Origin: Aquaspirillum sp. LM1
Lineage (GTDB): Bacteria > Pseudomonadota > Gammaproteobacteria > Burkholderiales > Aquaspirillaceae
Direction: 5' to 3'
Length of the DNA stretch: 64,000 bases
NCBI RefSeq assembly: GCF_002002905.1
Contig: NZ_CP019509.1
Location: forward strand, 1,488,001-1,552,000
Made by a program: the position numbers and the translations under genes. Positions 45,201-52,465 of this stretch are shown piece after piece; position 1 is the first letter of the stretch, and each line of letters opens with the position of its first letter. Under the pieces are notes generated by a model. It saw nothing but the letters and a program-made list of their open reading frames with translations. It was not told the origin of the DNA and made no database searches.

Positions 45201-45944
45201 GGTGCGGCTAAAGTGGTGGCGCATTTGATTAAATCGATTCAGCAAATCCGCATTGGACAGGCGCCCACCCTGCACTGGGACATCGGCCAAACCCAGCAGG
45301 TCACGGGCCATGAAGCAAGCCATGCCCGAAGCAAGCCCGAGCAGCAAGCCTTTGCCGAAATCCAGCCCCGCGCAATACCGTCGGTCTATGTGTCTTACGC
45401 CTGGGGCGGCGAGAGCGATGCCACGGTAGAAGCATTACAGCAGGCGCTGAAGCCTTGGGTGAATGTGCTGCGCGATATAGATGTGATGCTCACGGGCGAC
45501 AGCATTCGCCAGTTTGAGGAAGAAATTGGCCGGGGGTTTTGCGTGATTGTTGTGCTGAGCGGCAAATACACCCAATCGGTGGATTGCATGCGTGAGTTGG
45601 GGCTGATGTGGCAATACTCGCAATGCAAGCCCGAGCAGTTTGCCCAGCGGGTGATTCCGGTGGTGCTGGAAGACGCCGGGATTGAAGACGTGGAAGACCG
45701 CTTGGCATGCGTTGAGTATTGGCAAGCCAAGCTGACAAGATTAGAAAATTCAGCCCGTAGAATTGGCCCAATGTATGGAGGGAAAAGCACCCCGCAGCGG
45801 CTGCAAGACATCAACACCTTCACGATGCATCTCGCCGATGCGCTCGATACCTTTGCCGACCGGGTGATGCCGCGCCCGCCGGCATTGTCAGCGGCGCAGT
45901 TTGCGCCTGTGGTTGAGTTGGTAAAAAAGCGTTGCGGGCTTTAA
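42201..45944 (+). CDS. LRR-Roc-COR-TIR protein (Roco family), candidate immune sensor
   Basis: A 1247-aa multidomain protein. Residues ~50-520 form about 20 leucine-rich repeats of 23 aa (pattern LQQLDLSxCxQVSDLTPLAQL). Residues ~580-720 form a Roc GTPase with P-loop GNGRVGKT, G3 DFGGQ and G4-like QSQCD. Residues ~720-1040 match a COR-type region. Residues ~1057-1247 form a TIR domain (SVYVSYAWGGES, then CMREL with the Glu expected at the NADase site). Roco proteins are GTP-gated switches; TIR domains in bacterial immunity cleave NAD. A ligand-sensing LRR, a switch and a TIR effector resemble NLR logic, so phage sensing is plausible but inferred. I start at MFSLNHYVE. The TAA stop lies inside a 115-bp repeat. 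Confidence 0.9.
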   Translation: MFSLNHYVECEAERLVAEAIANHATELVFDCLRLEILPASLSQLPQLKKLSLKGCRQLTDIGHIAALTELETLELADCESLSDLQPIGALKKLRRLNVSGCDQLVDLTLIAQCSGLQQLDLSRCWRIRDLTPLSQLSCLQQLDLSKCRQVSDLTPLAQISALQQLKLSECLQVSDLTPLIQLFDLEQLDLSWCQQVSDLTPLVQLIHLQQLDLSDGWQASDLMPLTQLSGLQQLDLGGCQQVTDLEPLAQLIKLQQLDLSGCDQATDFTPLTQLNELQQLDLSWCQQISDLALLAQLPSLQQLDLNGCRQLTNLEPLAQLISLQQLGLNECLLISDMTPLAQLSSLQQLDLSECLLISDLTSLAQLSSLQQLDLSECLLISDLTPLAQLSSLRKLDLSNCWQISDLTSLAQLSALQQLNLGWCQQVGDLTPLAQLSGLQQLDLSMCEQVSDLTPLAQIPGLQQLDLGRCKQVSDLTPLAQLSALQQLDLRHSGVSPDSQATLRSFPKLQSLACSFPFSCLPATSLIHQLPYLQELQADTLHDAPQELAYVGGRDAYSGAACLDRILAWQKDILASGEASNREVKIFVLGNGRVGKTQICRQLQGLPFDDGVASTHGIHLGRFPLLCDENGDTTLFGNLWDFGGQDVYLGTHSLFLDERAVYVIVWTPEHENTKAFEENSVPMQNRPLVYWLEYVRSLAGAEAPVIVVQSQCDRVSDEQEAPMPGQHGFARLQRTACSAKQRDGMERFVPALKAAARMLQERYGAVRLPQSWVSIADQLRAQRDAGHKTLSWPGYVALCQAAHSQAIPEVSIDYLHRAGQVFWRAGLFDQQVVLDQAWALSGIYAVLDRAHTLPIIRSRDGEFTQELLSALVWGEYSAQEQSLFLSMMQQCGVCFAISKGVYIAPGLLPGYAAASAKVAQIWQERAAEARAYLEYAFLHEGVLRAALCAIGQQAGRLAAYWDAGVAYYDDAAKGPVRIAVESHTPDAGCAKGRIVVEAGGSGAAKVVAHLIKSIQQIRIGQAPTLHWDIGQTQQVTGHEASHARSKPEQQAFAEIQPRAIPSVYVSYAWGGESDATVEALQQALKPWVNVLRDIDVMLTGDSIRQFEEEIGRGFCVIVVLSGKYTQSVDCMRELGLMWQYSQCKPEQFAQRVIPVVLEDAGIEDVEDRLACVEYWQAKLTRLENSARRIGPMYGGKSTPQRLQDINTFTMHLADALDTFADRVMPRPPALSAAQFAPVVELVKKRCGL

Positions 45945-46056
45945 GGACGCGCGGATTTATTCAGAAAAATCGTGTTTGCCAAAAGCAAAACCCAGCAAAA
46001 TCAAAAACCTGGATTCCCGCCTTCGCGGGAATGACGATTTTTTCAGCGTATCCTTA
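45942..46056 (-). repeat. 115-bp MITE, intact copy 5
   Basis: Reverse-oriented copy beginning TAAGGACGCGCGGA and ending TCAGCGTATCCTTA. Its first two bases provide the TA of the stop codon of the LRR-TIR gene. The last 10 residues before the stop look normal (VVELVKKRCGL), so any loss from the C-terminus must be small. Confidence 0.88.
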
Positions 46057-46110
46057 ACCGCTACTCACCACCCCCTCCGCCCCAGGCAAAAGAGCCGGCA
46101 CCCTTCCAGT

Positions 46111-47106
46111 TCAGCCAGCGCTGGCGTTCACCTCAACAGTCACATGCACCAGCCCAGCCACGCCAGCCAGCTGCGCCTTGTAATGCGCAGGCGGGGCGGG
46201 CTGTTTGGCCTGCAGCGCCACAATGGCGGCATACTGCCCCGGCCCCACCTGCCAGACATGCACATCGTCCAGCCGCACGGCAGCATCAGCCAGCGCGGCG
46301 CGAATGGCTGCTGGCAGCGCCGGCGGTGCCGCGTCGAGCAGCACATGGCCGGTGGTGTGCAGCAAGCCCCAGGCCCAGCGCACAATCACCACCGCGCCGA
46401 CCAGCCCCATCAGCGGATCCAGCCACGCCCAGCCATACTGCTGGCCCAGCGCCAGCGCCACAATCGCCAGCACCGAGGTCAGTGCATCGGCCAGCACATG
46501 CAGGTAAGCGGCCTGCAAATTATGGTCGTGGCCATGGCTGTGGCCATGCGCGTGGTGGTGGCCTGATGCAGGCGGGTGGTGATGGCCGTGGCCGTCAGGG
46601 TGAGGATGGCTGTCGTGTAAAAACCAGGCCGATGCCAGATTGACCAGCAGGCCCAGCACCGCCACCGCCATGGCCTGGCTGTATTCAATCGCCACCGGGC
46701 TCAGTAGCCGCAGGCTGCTTTCCCAGGCCATGGTCAACGCCACGCCGGCCAGCACCATGGCGCTGGCAAATCCGGCCAGATCGCCCACCTTGCCTGTGCC
46801 AAAACTGAAGCGCGGATTATTGGCCTGGCGCAATGCATAGCGGTAGGCCAGCGCGGTCATCAGCATCGCCCCGGCATGGGTGGCCATATGCCAGCCGTCG
46901 GCCAGCAGCGCCATCGAGCCAAACCAGCTGCCGGCCACAATTTCCGCCACCATCATCGCCGTGGTCAGCGCCATCACCCAGCCTACCCGGCGGGCATTGC
47001 GCTGGTGATCATCACCCAGAAACACATGGGCATGCTGGGGCAAAAACCCAGCCGGCAGCGCCGGGGTACGGCTGGCCAGCCGGTAACGGGGAGAAGCAGC
47101 AGTCAT
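46111..47106 (-). CDS. dmeF: Cation diffusion facilitator, DmeF-like divalent metal exporter
   Basis: A 331-aa inner-membrane metal/proton antiporter of the CDF family. Transmembrane helices carry the metal-site patterns ALLADGWHMATHAGAM (helix II) and HVLADALTSVLAIVAL (helix V), which contain the transport-site His/Asp residues. A long His-rich cytosolic loop (HPHPDGHGHHHP, HGHSHGHDH) sits between helices IV and V, and a C-terminal regulatory domain follows. The ATG 47106 is chosen over the more distant TTG because it fits the spacing after the regulator gene. It lies downstream of an RcnR/CsoR-type regulator gene, so cobalt or nickel export is likely. Confidence 0.9.
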   Translation of the reverse strand: MTAASPRYRLASRTPALPAGFLPQHAHVFLGDDHQRNARRVGWVMALTTAMMVAEIVAGSWFGSMALLADGWHMATHAGAMLMTALAYRYALRQANNPRFSFGTGKVGDLAGFASAMVLAGVALTMAWESSLRLLSPVAIEYSQAMAVAVLGLLVNLASAWFLHDSHPHPDGHGHHHPPASGHHHAHGHSHGHDHNLQAAYLHVLADALTSVLAIVALALGQQYGWAWLDPLMGLVGAVVIVRWAWGLLHTTGHVLLDAAPPALPAAIRAALADAAVRLDDVHVWQVGPGQYAAIVALQAKQPAPPAHYKAQLAGVAGLVHVTVEVNASAG

Positions 47107-47124
47107 GGCGGCGGTCCTGGGCAA

Positions 47125-47397
47125 TTAACGGATATAGGTGCGCAAAATGGCGGACAACTCGTCCACCGCCTGCTGGCGGGCGGCATCGTCGCTGGCTTCC
47201 AGCACATGCTCGCGCAAATGGCCGTCCATCAGTTCAGCGGTCAGTCCGTTAACCGCACCACGAATCGACGCCAGCTGTTGCAGCACATCAGCGCAAGCGG
47301 CATCTGCCAGCAAGGCCCGCTCCAGCGCCTGCATCTGCCCGGTCAAGCGGCGCACTCGCGCCAGCAGTTTGGCCTGGTCACGCTGGGTATGCGACAT
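47125..47397 (-). CDS. CsoR/RcnR-family metal-sensing repressor
   Basis: A 90-aa all-helical tetrameric repressor. Metal-ligand positions match RcnR/DmeR: His3 (MSHTQRD), Cys35 (DAACADVLQQL) and a His in MDGHLREHV; the start MSHTxRDxxKL closely resembles RcnR. It should release DNA when cobalt or nickel binds. The ATG 47397 follows GGAG; a TTG further upstream (47412) is less likely. It precedes the CDF exporter gene by 18 bases, so the pair forms a dmeRF-type operon controlled by the operator at 47416. Confidence 0.9.
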   Translation of the reverse strand: MSHTQRDQAKLLARVRRLTGQMQALERALLADAACADVLQQLASIRGAVNGLTAELMDGHLREHVLEASDDAARQQAVDELSAILRTYIR

Positions 47398-47415
47398 GGC
47401 GGGCTCCGTCAATAA

Positions 47416-47438
47416 TAGTATAGAGGGGTATGGTACTA
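47416..47438 (-). promoter_or_regulatory. Candidate operator of the metal-sensing repressor
   Basis: An imperfect palindrome with TAGTA and TACTA ends around a G tract (TATAGAGGGGTATGG), the layout typical of CsoR/RcnR/FrmR operators. It lies just upstream of the repressor start, where binding would block the operon promoter. Confidence 0.6.
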
Positions 47439-47580
47439 CCGTATGCCATCTGGCGCAAAGAGACAGACAGAAACCGCCTCATCCGGGCAAAGACAAGGGC
47501 TCACCTGATTGACCCCTCACCTGGCAAACCTCGCCCTCCAGGGGGGGACGGGCGTATCCGGATCGCCAGCCGCGCATCCC

Positions 47581-47695
47581 TAGGGACGCGCTGATTTATT
47601 CAGAAAAATCGTGTTTTCCAAAAGAAAAACCCAGCAAAATCAACACACTGGATTCCCGCCTTCGCGGGAATGACGATTTTTTCAGCGCTTCCCTA
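47581..47695 (-). repeat. 115-bp MITE, intact copy 6
   Basis: Begins TAGGGACGCGCTGA and ends TCAGCGCTTCCCTA, with the central palindrome at about 47652-47671. Its right TA is part of the TAG stop codon (complement at 47693-47695) of the MarR-type gene. Confidence 0.9.
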
Positions 47696-48124
47696 GCGGG
47701 CGGCCAGCGCCCGCATCACGGTTTTCCATTGCTGTTCGGCCTGTGGGCCCACTTCGGCAAACACCTTGCCCATCAGCGCATGCTGGGCGGCTGATAACGC
47801 CGCTTCCAGCTGGCTGCCGTCTTCGGTCAGCGTCAGTTCACGCACCCGCCGGTCATGGCTGGCCACTTCCACCGCAATCAAGCCACGCTCCACCAGCTGA
47901 CGCAGCGGCGCATTCAACGCCTGCTTGCTGACCGCCAGAATGCCCAGCAGGGAGTTGACGCTCAGGCGCGGATGGCGGCCCACAAAATACAACACCCGAT
48001 GATGCACCCGCTGCAAGCCGCGCTGGGCCAGCACCTGGTCTGGCAGAGCGGTAAACGCACGAAAACCATAAAAGAACAGTTCCAGCGCCTCGTCGAGCGC
48101 CGGGTCACGATTTTGGTCAACCAT
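47693..48124 (-). CDS. MarR-family transcriptional regulator
   Basis: A 143-aa winged-helix repressor. The DNA-binding core runs from VLYFVGRHPRLSVNSLLGIL to ASHDRRVRELTLTEDG (residues ~45-105), with the wing DRRVRELTLT. It faces a divergent aminotransferase gene across 71 bases holding a palindrome it may bind. Its stop codon uses the TA of a 115-bp repeat, which may have trimmed the last residues. It may control the aminotransferase or its own expression. Confidence 0.9.
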   Translation of the reverse strand: MVDQNRDPALDEALELFFYGFRAFTALPDQVLAQRGLQRVHHRVLYFVGRHPRLSVNSLLGILAVSKQALNAPLRQLVERGLIAVEVASHDRRVRELTLTEDGSQLEAALSAAQHALMGKVFAEVGPQAEQQWKTVMRALAAR

Positions 48125-48155
48125 GTTGACTATTTTCCTTTGTGTTCCGATAATA

Positions 48156-48172
48156 GGTCAATATTGTTGACC
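48156..48172. promoter_or_regulatory. Candidate MarR operator between divergent genes
   Basis: The inverted repeat GGTCAA-TATTG-TTGACC lies between the MarR-type gene and the aminotransferase gene. A further TTGAC lies next to the regulator start. A dimeric regulator could bind here and control both promoters. Confidence 0.6.
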
Positions 48173-48195
48173 ATATAACTGTTGGAGACTGCCCT

Positions 48196-49353
48196 ATGGT
48201 ATCCCGCCGCGTTGAACGACTCACCTCTTCCTTGATTCGCGACGTGCTGGCCGCCGCCCAGCGCCCCGGCATGATTTCATTTGCCGGCGGCCTGCCGGCC
48301 AGCGAAACCCTGCAGCTGCCAGATTTCGCCGGCGTGCCGGCCAGCGTGCTGCAGTATGGGCCATCCGAGGGCGAACCGGCGCTGCGTGACGCCGTGGCCG
48401 AACAGGCGCGCCAGATGGGGCTGCGCTGCGACGCCAGCCAGGTGCTGATCCTGACTGGCTCGCAACAAGGGATTGATCTGGTGGCCAAGCTGATGATCGA
48501 CCCCGGCACCCCGGTGCTGCTGGAAGCGCCCACCTACCTGGCCGCCTTGCAGTCCTTCCATTTTTTTGGTGCGGACTGCCTGGCCACGCCCCTGGAAGCC
48601 AACGGCCCCGACCTGGTGCAATTTCGCGCCCAGCTGGCCCGTCGCCCGGCGTTCAGCTATCTGATTCCCACCTTCCAGAACCCCTCCGGGCGCTGTTATG
48701 ACCGCGCCCACCGCGATGCCGTGGCAGCCGAGCTGGACGCCGCCCAGGTCATGCTGGTGGAAGACGACCCCTACCGCGAACTGGTGTACGACCCAAGCTG
48801 TGACCGCACCCCGATCTGCGCCCGGCTGGAGCGGGCACCGTGGGTGTACCTGGGCACCTTCTCGAAAACCCTGGCACCCGGCCTGCGGGTGGGCTATCTG
48901 ATTGCCTCGCCCGAGCTGTTTCCGCTGCTGTTGCGGCTGAAACAGGCGTCGGACCTGCACAGCAACCGGCTGGGCCAGTGGCTGGTGCTGCGCCAGCTGG
49001 AACAGGGCGATTATCCCGGCCATCTGGCCCGCTTGCGCGCGCTGTACCGCGACCGGCGCGACCAGATGCACGCCGCGCTCAGTGCCGAACTGGGCGGGCT
49101 GGCGCACTGGCAATGTCCGCCCGGTGGCCTGTTTTTCTGGTTGCAACTGAATCACGAAGGGGTGGACACCCGCACCCTGCTGCCCAAGGCGCTGGAACGT
49201 GGGCTGGCATTCATGCCGGGCGAGCCGTTTTTCCCGGCAGCCCCGGCAGCAGCCAGCGCCATGCGGCTGAATTTCAGCCACAGCGACCCGGCCAGCCTGC
49301 AGCGCGGCATGGCCTTGCTGGGGCAGTTACTGCGCGAATCGCCCGCCGGCTGA
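48196..49353 (+). CDS. PLP-dependent aminotransferase, class I/II (2-aminoadipate transaminase-like)
   Basis: A 385-aa fold-type I aminotransferase without the winged-helix domain of MocR regulators. Features are MISFAGGLPASETL, LQYGPSEGEPALRDAV, LTGSQQGIDLVAKLM, VLLEAPTYLAAL, IPTFQNPSG, VEDDPYRELVY and the PLP Lys in LGTFSKTLAPGLRVGYL. The pattern matches LysN-like enzymes acting on amino-adipate or aromatic amino acids. It is divergent from the MarR gene. Substrate not determined. Confidence 0.9.
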   Translation: MVSRRVERLTSSLIRDVLAAAQRPGMISFAGGLPASETLQLPDFAGVPASVLQYGPSEGEPALRDAVAEQARQMGLRCDASQVLILTGSQQGIDLVAKLMIDPGTPVLLEAPTYLAALQSFHFFGADCLATPLEANGPDLVQFRAQLARRPAFSYLIPTFQNPSGRCYDRAHRDAVAAELDAAQVMLVEDDPYRELVYDPSCDRTPICARLERAPWVYLGTFSKTLAPGLRVGYLIASPELFPLLLRLKQASDLHSNRLGQWLVLRQLEQGDYPGHLARLRALYRDRRDQMHAALSAELGGLAHWQCPPGGLFFWLQLNHEGVDTRTLLPKALERGLAFMPGEPFFPAAPAAASAMRLNFSHSDPASLQRGMALLGQLLRESPAG

Positions 49354-49362
49354 GGCCGGTAT

Positions 49363-49818
49363 TCAGGGCGTGGTGGCAGGGTGCGGATGCTGCAGGGCAT
49401 CACGCAGTTCGGTCAGCTGGTCACGCAGGCTGGCCAGCCGGGTCAGTTCAACCTCAGAGGCACACTGGCGCAGCCGGGCAGGTGCCTGGCTGGCGGGCTC
49501 TGCCAGCGCCCGGCCCGATTCGGTCAGCCAGATTTGCCGCTGGCGTTCGTCGCTGGTGGCGCGTTCGCGGCGAATCTGCCCTTGGGCTTCCAGGCGCTTG
49601 AGCAGCGGGGTCAGCGTGCCGGAATCCAGCTGCAGCCGCTCGCCCAGCGCGCGCACGCTCAGACCGTCGCCATGCCATAACACGCACATCACCAGATACT
49701 GCGGGTAGGTCAGCCCCAGTTCGGCCAGCAGCGGCTGGTAGGCCTGGGTCATCGCCCGGCTGGCGGTGTACAGGGCAAAGCACAGCTGGGCTTCCGGTGG
49801 CGGCGGCAAGGCGCTCAC
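49363..49818 (-). CDS. ohrR: MarR-family peroxide sensor, OhrR-like
   Basis: A 151-aa winged-helix repressor with a Cys in the first helix region (AQLCFALYTASRAM), the position of the organic-hydroperoxide-reactive Cys of OhrR. Other blocks are LTYPQYLVMCVLW, LQLDSGTLTPLLKRLE and RERATSDERQRQIWLT, all typical of OhrR. It lies downstream of a glutathione peroxidase gene and its start overlaps that gene's stop, so both are co-transcribed. Oxidation should release the operator at 50343. Confidence 0.9.
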   Translation of the reverse strand: MSALPPPPEAQLCFALYTASRAMTQAYQPLLAELGLTYPQYLVMCVLWHGDGLSVRALGERLQLDSGTLTPLLKRLEAQGQIRRERATSDERQRQIWLTESGRALAEPASQAPARLRQCASEVELTRLASLRDQLTELRDALQHPHPATTP

Positions 49819-50300
49819 AGCAGCGCCTCAATCTCGCTGGCCAGCGCCTGCGGCGTGGTTTGTGGGGCGAATCGGGCCACCACCTCACCCTGGCGATTGA
49901 CCAGAAACTTGGTGAAATTCCACTTGATGGCGCGAATGCCCAGCAGGCCAGGGCGCTGTTCGGCCAGATAACGCCACAGCGGGTGGGCGTGCTCGCCATT
50001 GACGTCCACCTTGGCCGACAGCGGAAAACTCACCCCATAATTGCGCTGGCAAAATGCGCCAATCTCGTCGGCGCTGCCCGGCTCCTGATGGCCAAACTGG
50101 TTGCAGGGAAACCCCATCACCGCCAGCCCGCGCGGGCCGTACTGGCGGTGCAGCGCTTCCAGCCCGGCATACTGGCCGGTAAAGCCGCACTGGCTGGCGG
50201 TATTCACCAGCAGCAGCACCTGGCCCTGGTAGTCGGCCAGCGCCAGCGGGCTGCCATCCAGGCGGGTGGCACTAAATTGATAGAGGGCGGCAGCGGACAT
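49815..50300 (-). CDS. Glutathione peroxidase (Cys type)
   Basis: A 161-aa thiol peroxidase reducing organic hydroperoxides with glutathione or thioredoxin. The peroxidatic Cys lies in VNTASQCGFT, in place of selenocysteine, and the other catalytic residues lie in FPCNQFGHQEPG (Gln) and IKWNFTKFLV (Trp, Asn). The start M9 of the longest frame (50300) is used. It overlaps ohrR by 4 bases, making a peroxide-responsive pair; the commoner partner of OhrR is Ohr, so this pairing is notable. Confidence 0.92.
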   Translation of the reverse strand: MSAAALYQFSATRLDGSPLALADYQGQVLLLVNTASQCGFTGQYAGLEALHRQYGPRGLAVMGFPCNQFGHQEPGSADEIGAFCQRNYGVSFPLSAKVDVNGEHAHPLWRYLAEQRPGLLGIRAIKWNFTKFLVNRQGEVVARFAPQTTPQALASEIEALL

Positions 50301-50342
50301 GATGGGTTCCTGGGCAAAGGGCAACAGAAAATATCATTGCAC

Positions 50343-50355
50343 ACAATTTAATTGT
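50343..50355 (-). promoter_or_regulatory. Candidate OhrR operator
   Basis: The perfect palindrome ACAATT-T-AATTGT, matching the core of the OhrR consensus (TACAATT-AATTGTA), sits 43 bases upstream of the peroxidase start. It supports autoregulation of the peroxidase-ohrR pair. Confidence 0.75.
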
Positions 50356-50532
50356 CTACAATGCACTTGGGGGCAGCGGCTTTGTGCCGATTCAATCTTG
50401 CTGCAAGGCAGCAGCCTTGTTACTATCAAAAGACAGACCGCTTGAACCCCTATTCTGCGCTGTGGCCGCCAGGGCCACAGGCTAACTGTTTTACTCCCCC
50501 CTTATATCTGTGCCGTTTTTGGAGACACACAC

Positions 50533-50862
50533 ATGAGCAGCGAAAAGATTTTGCACGTAAGCGATGCCAGCTTTGACACTGATGTACTGAAGGCCAGCGG
50601 TCCGGTGTTGGTGGATTATTGGGCCGAATGGTGTGGCCCGTGCAAAATGATCGCCCCGATTCTGGACGAAGTGGCAGAAAGCTACGAGGGCCGCCTGACC
50701 GTCGCCAAGCTGAACATCGACGAAAACGCCGAGACCCCGCCAAAATTCGGCATCCGTGGCATCCCCACCCTGATGCTGTTCAAGGATGGCCAGGTGGTGG
50801 CCACCAAGGTGGGCGCATTGTCCAAAAGCCAGCTGACCGCGTTTATTGACAGCCACATCTAA
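50533..50862 (+). CDS. trxA: Thioredoxin 1
   Basis: A 109-aa thiol-disulfide reductant with the active site [10 protein letters not shown], cis-Pro block [12 protein letters not shown], and the short N-terminal extension [14 protein letters not shown] found in betaproteobacteria. It reduces ribonucleotide reductase and thiol peroxidases. GGAGACACACAC precedes the start. The gene precedes rho by 123 bases, an order seen in many bacteria. The leader contains a small hairpin (CTGC/GCAG, ~50401-50412). Confidence 0.97.
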   Translation: MSSEKILHVSDASFDTDVLKASGPVLVDYWAEWCGPCKMIAPILDEVAESYEGRLTVAKLNIDENAETPPKFGIRGIPTLMLFKDGQVVATKVGALSKSQLTAFIDSHI

Positions 50863-50985
50863 AGCGTCTATTCTCTAGCTGTCATGTTTGATTACGGGTG
50901 GCGCAATGCCGCCCGGATTCCCCCGCACCTTATCAGTGATTCCCCACGTCTTTTCCGATCACTCGTCTAGAGTTGACCTCCCCTT

Positions 50986-52242
50986 ATGCATCTATCCGAC
51001 TTAAAACACCTGCATGTCAGCCAACTGGTTGAGATGGCCATCAGCAACGAGATTGACGGCGCCAATCGCCTGCGCAAACAAGACCTGATTTTTGCATTGC
51101 TGAAAAATCAGGCCAAGAAAGGCGAGAGCATTTACGGCGATGGTACGCTGGAGGTTTTACCAGACGGGTTTGGCTTTCTGCGCAGCCCGGACACCTCCTA
51201 CCTGGCAGGCCCCGACGACATCTATGTGTCGCCCTCGCAAATCCGCCGCTTCAACCTGCACACCGGCGACACCATTGAAGGCGAAATCCGCACCCCGAAA
51301 GAGGGCGAGCGCTATTTTGCCCTGGTCAAGGTGGACCGCATCAACAGTGAAGCCCCAGAAAAATCCAAGCACAAGATCCTGTTCGAGAACCTGACGCCGC
51401 TGCACCCCACTCGCCGTCTGGAGCTGGAACGCGACATCAAGTCCGAAGAAAACATCACCGGACGGGTCATCGACTTGATCGCCCCCATCGGCAAGGGCCA
51501 GCGTGGCCTGCTGGTGGCACCGCCCAAGTCGGGTAAAACCGTGATGCTGCAGCATATTGCCCATGCCATCACCTCCAACCACCCGGATGTGATCCTGATT
51601 GTGCTGCTGATCGACGAACGCCCGGAAGAAGTCACCGAAATGACCCGCACGGTCAAGGGCGAAGTGGTGGCCTCCACCTTCGACGAACCCGCCACCCGCC
51701 ATGTGCAGGTGGCCGAAATGGTGATCGAGAAGGCCAAGCGTCTGGTTGAGCATAAAAAAGACGTGGTGATCCTGCTGGACTCCATCACCCGCCTGGCCCG
51801 CGCCTACAACACCGTGGTGCCCAGCTCGGGCAAGGTGCTGACCGGCGGTGTGGACGCCAATGCCCTGCAACGCCCCAAGCGCTTTTTTGGCGCGGCGCGC
51901 AATATCGAAGAAGGTGGCAGCCTGACCATCATCGCCACCGCGCTGATTGACACCGGCAGCCGCATGGACGATGTGATCTACGAAGAATTCAAGGGCACCG
52001 GCAATATGGAAATCCATCTGGATCGCCGTATGGCCGAAAAACGCCAGTACCCGGCCATCAATGTCAACCGCTCCGGCACCCGCCGCGAAGAGTTGCTGAT
52101 TGCCCAGGAACAGCTGCAAAAGATCTGGGTGCTGCGCAAGCTGCTGTACCCGATGGACGATCTGGACGCCATGGAATTCCTGCTCGACAAGATCAAGGCC
52201 ACCAAGAGCAACCAGCAGTTCTTCGACTCGATGCGTCGCTGA
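50986..52242 (+). CDS. rho: Transcription termination factor Rho
   Basis: A 418-aa hexameric RNA helicase. The N-terminal RNA-binding domain (1-130) has [18 protein letters not shown] and [10 protein letters not shown]. The C-terminal ATPase has P-loop [22 protein letters not shown], the Q-loop [13 protein letters not shown] and the R-loop region [12 protein letters not shown]. Length is one residue below E. coli. The trxA-rho order and the 123-base gap fit an independent rho promoter. A clean terminator follows at 52266. Confidence 0.98.
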   Translation: MHLSDLKHLHVSQLVEMAISNEIDGANRLRKQDLIFALLKNQAKKGESIYGDGTLEVLPDGFGFLRSPDTSYLAGPDDIYVSPSQIRRFNLHTGDTIEGEIRTPKEGERYFALVKVDRINSEAPEKSKHKILFENLTPLHPTRRLELERDIKSEENITGRVIDLIAPIGKGQRGLLVAPPKSGKTVMLQHIAHAITSNHPDVILIVLLIDERPEEVTEMTRTVKGEVVASTFDEPATRHVQVAEMVIEKAKRLVEHKKDVVILLDSITRLARAYNTVVPSSGKVLTGGVDANALQRPKRFFGAARNIEEGGSLTIIATALIDTGSRMDDVIYEEFKGTGNMEIHLDRRMAEKRQYPAINVNRSGTRREELLIAQEQLQKIWVLRKLLYPMDDLDAMEFLLDKIKATKSNQQFFDSMRR

Positions 52243-52265
52243 TTGCTGCCCCTGGCCTGACCCCC

Positions 52266-52302
52266 ACGCCGTCTTGCGCTTGCGCCGACGGCGTGTTTTT
52301 TT
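52266..52302 (+). terminator. Rho-independent terminator after rho
   Basis: The stem ACGCCGTC / GACGGCGT with a 13-base loop is followed by seven Ts (52296-52302), 24 bases past the rho stop. Confidence 0.92.
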
Positions 52303-52465
52303 GGGGCAGCGGGTTGGGGCCAATGGACAACAGGGCATCTGTGCCGGGCGTTGCCTGATCGGGTGCATGCGTGCGGGATAACAGTCAGGTAATATCATGG
52401 CGTGAACTTTGATTCTCTGGAACCGCCCAGCATGCCCAGCAAACCCTTTGACCCAGGGCGGGGAA

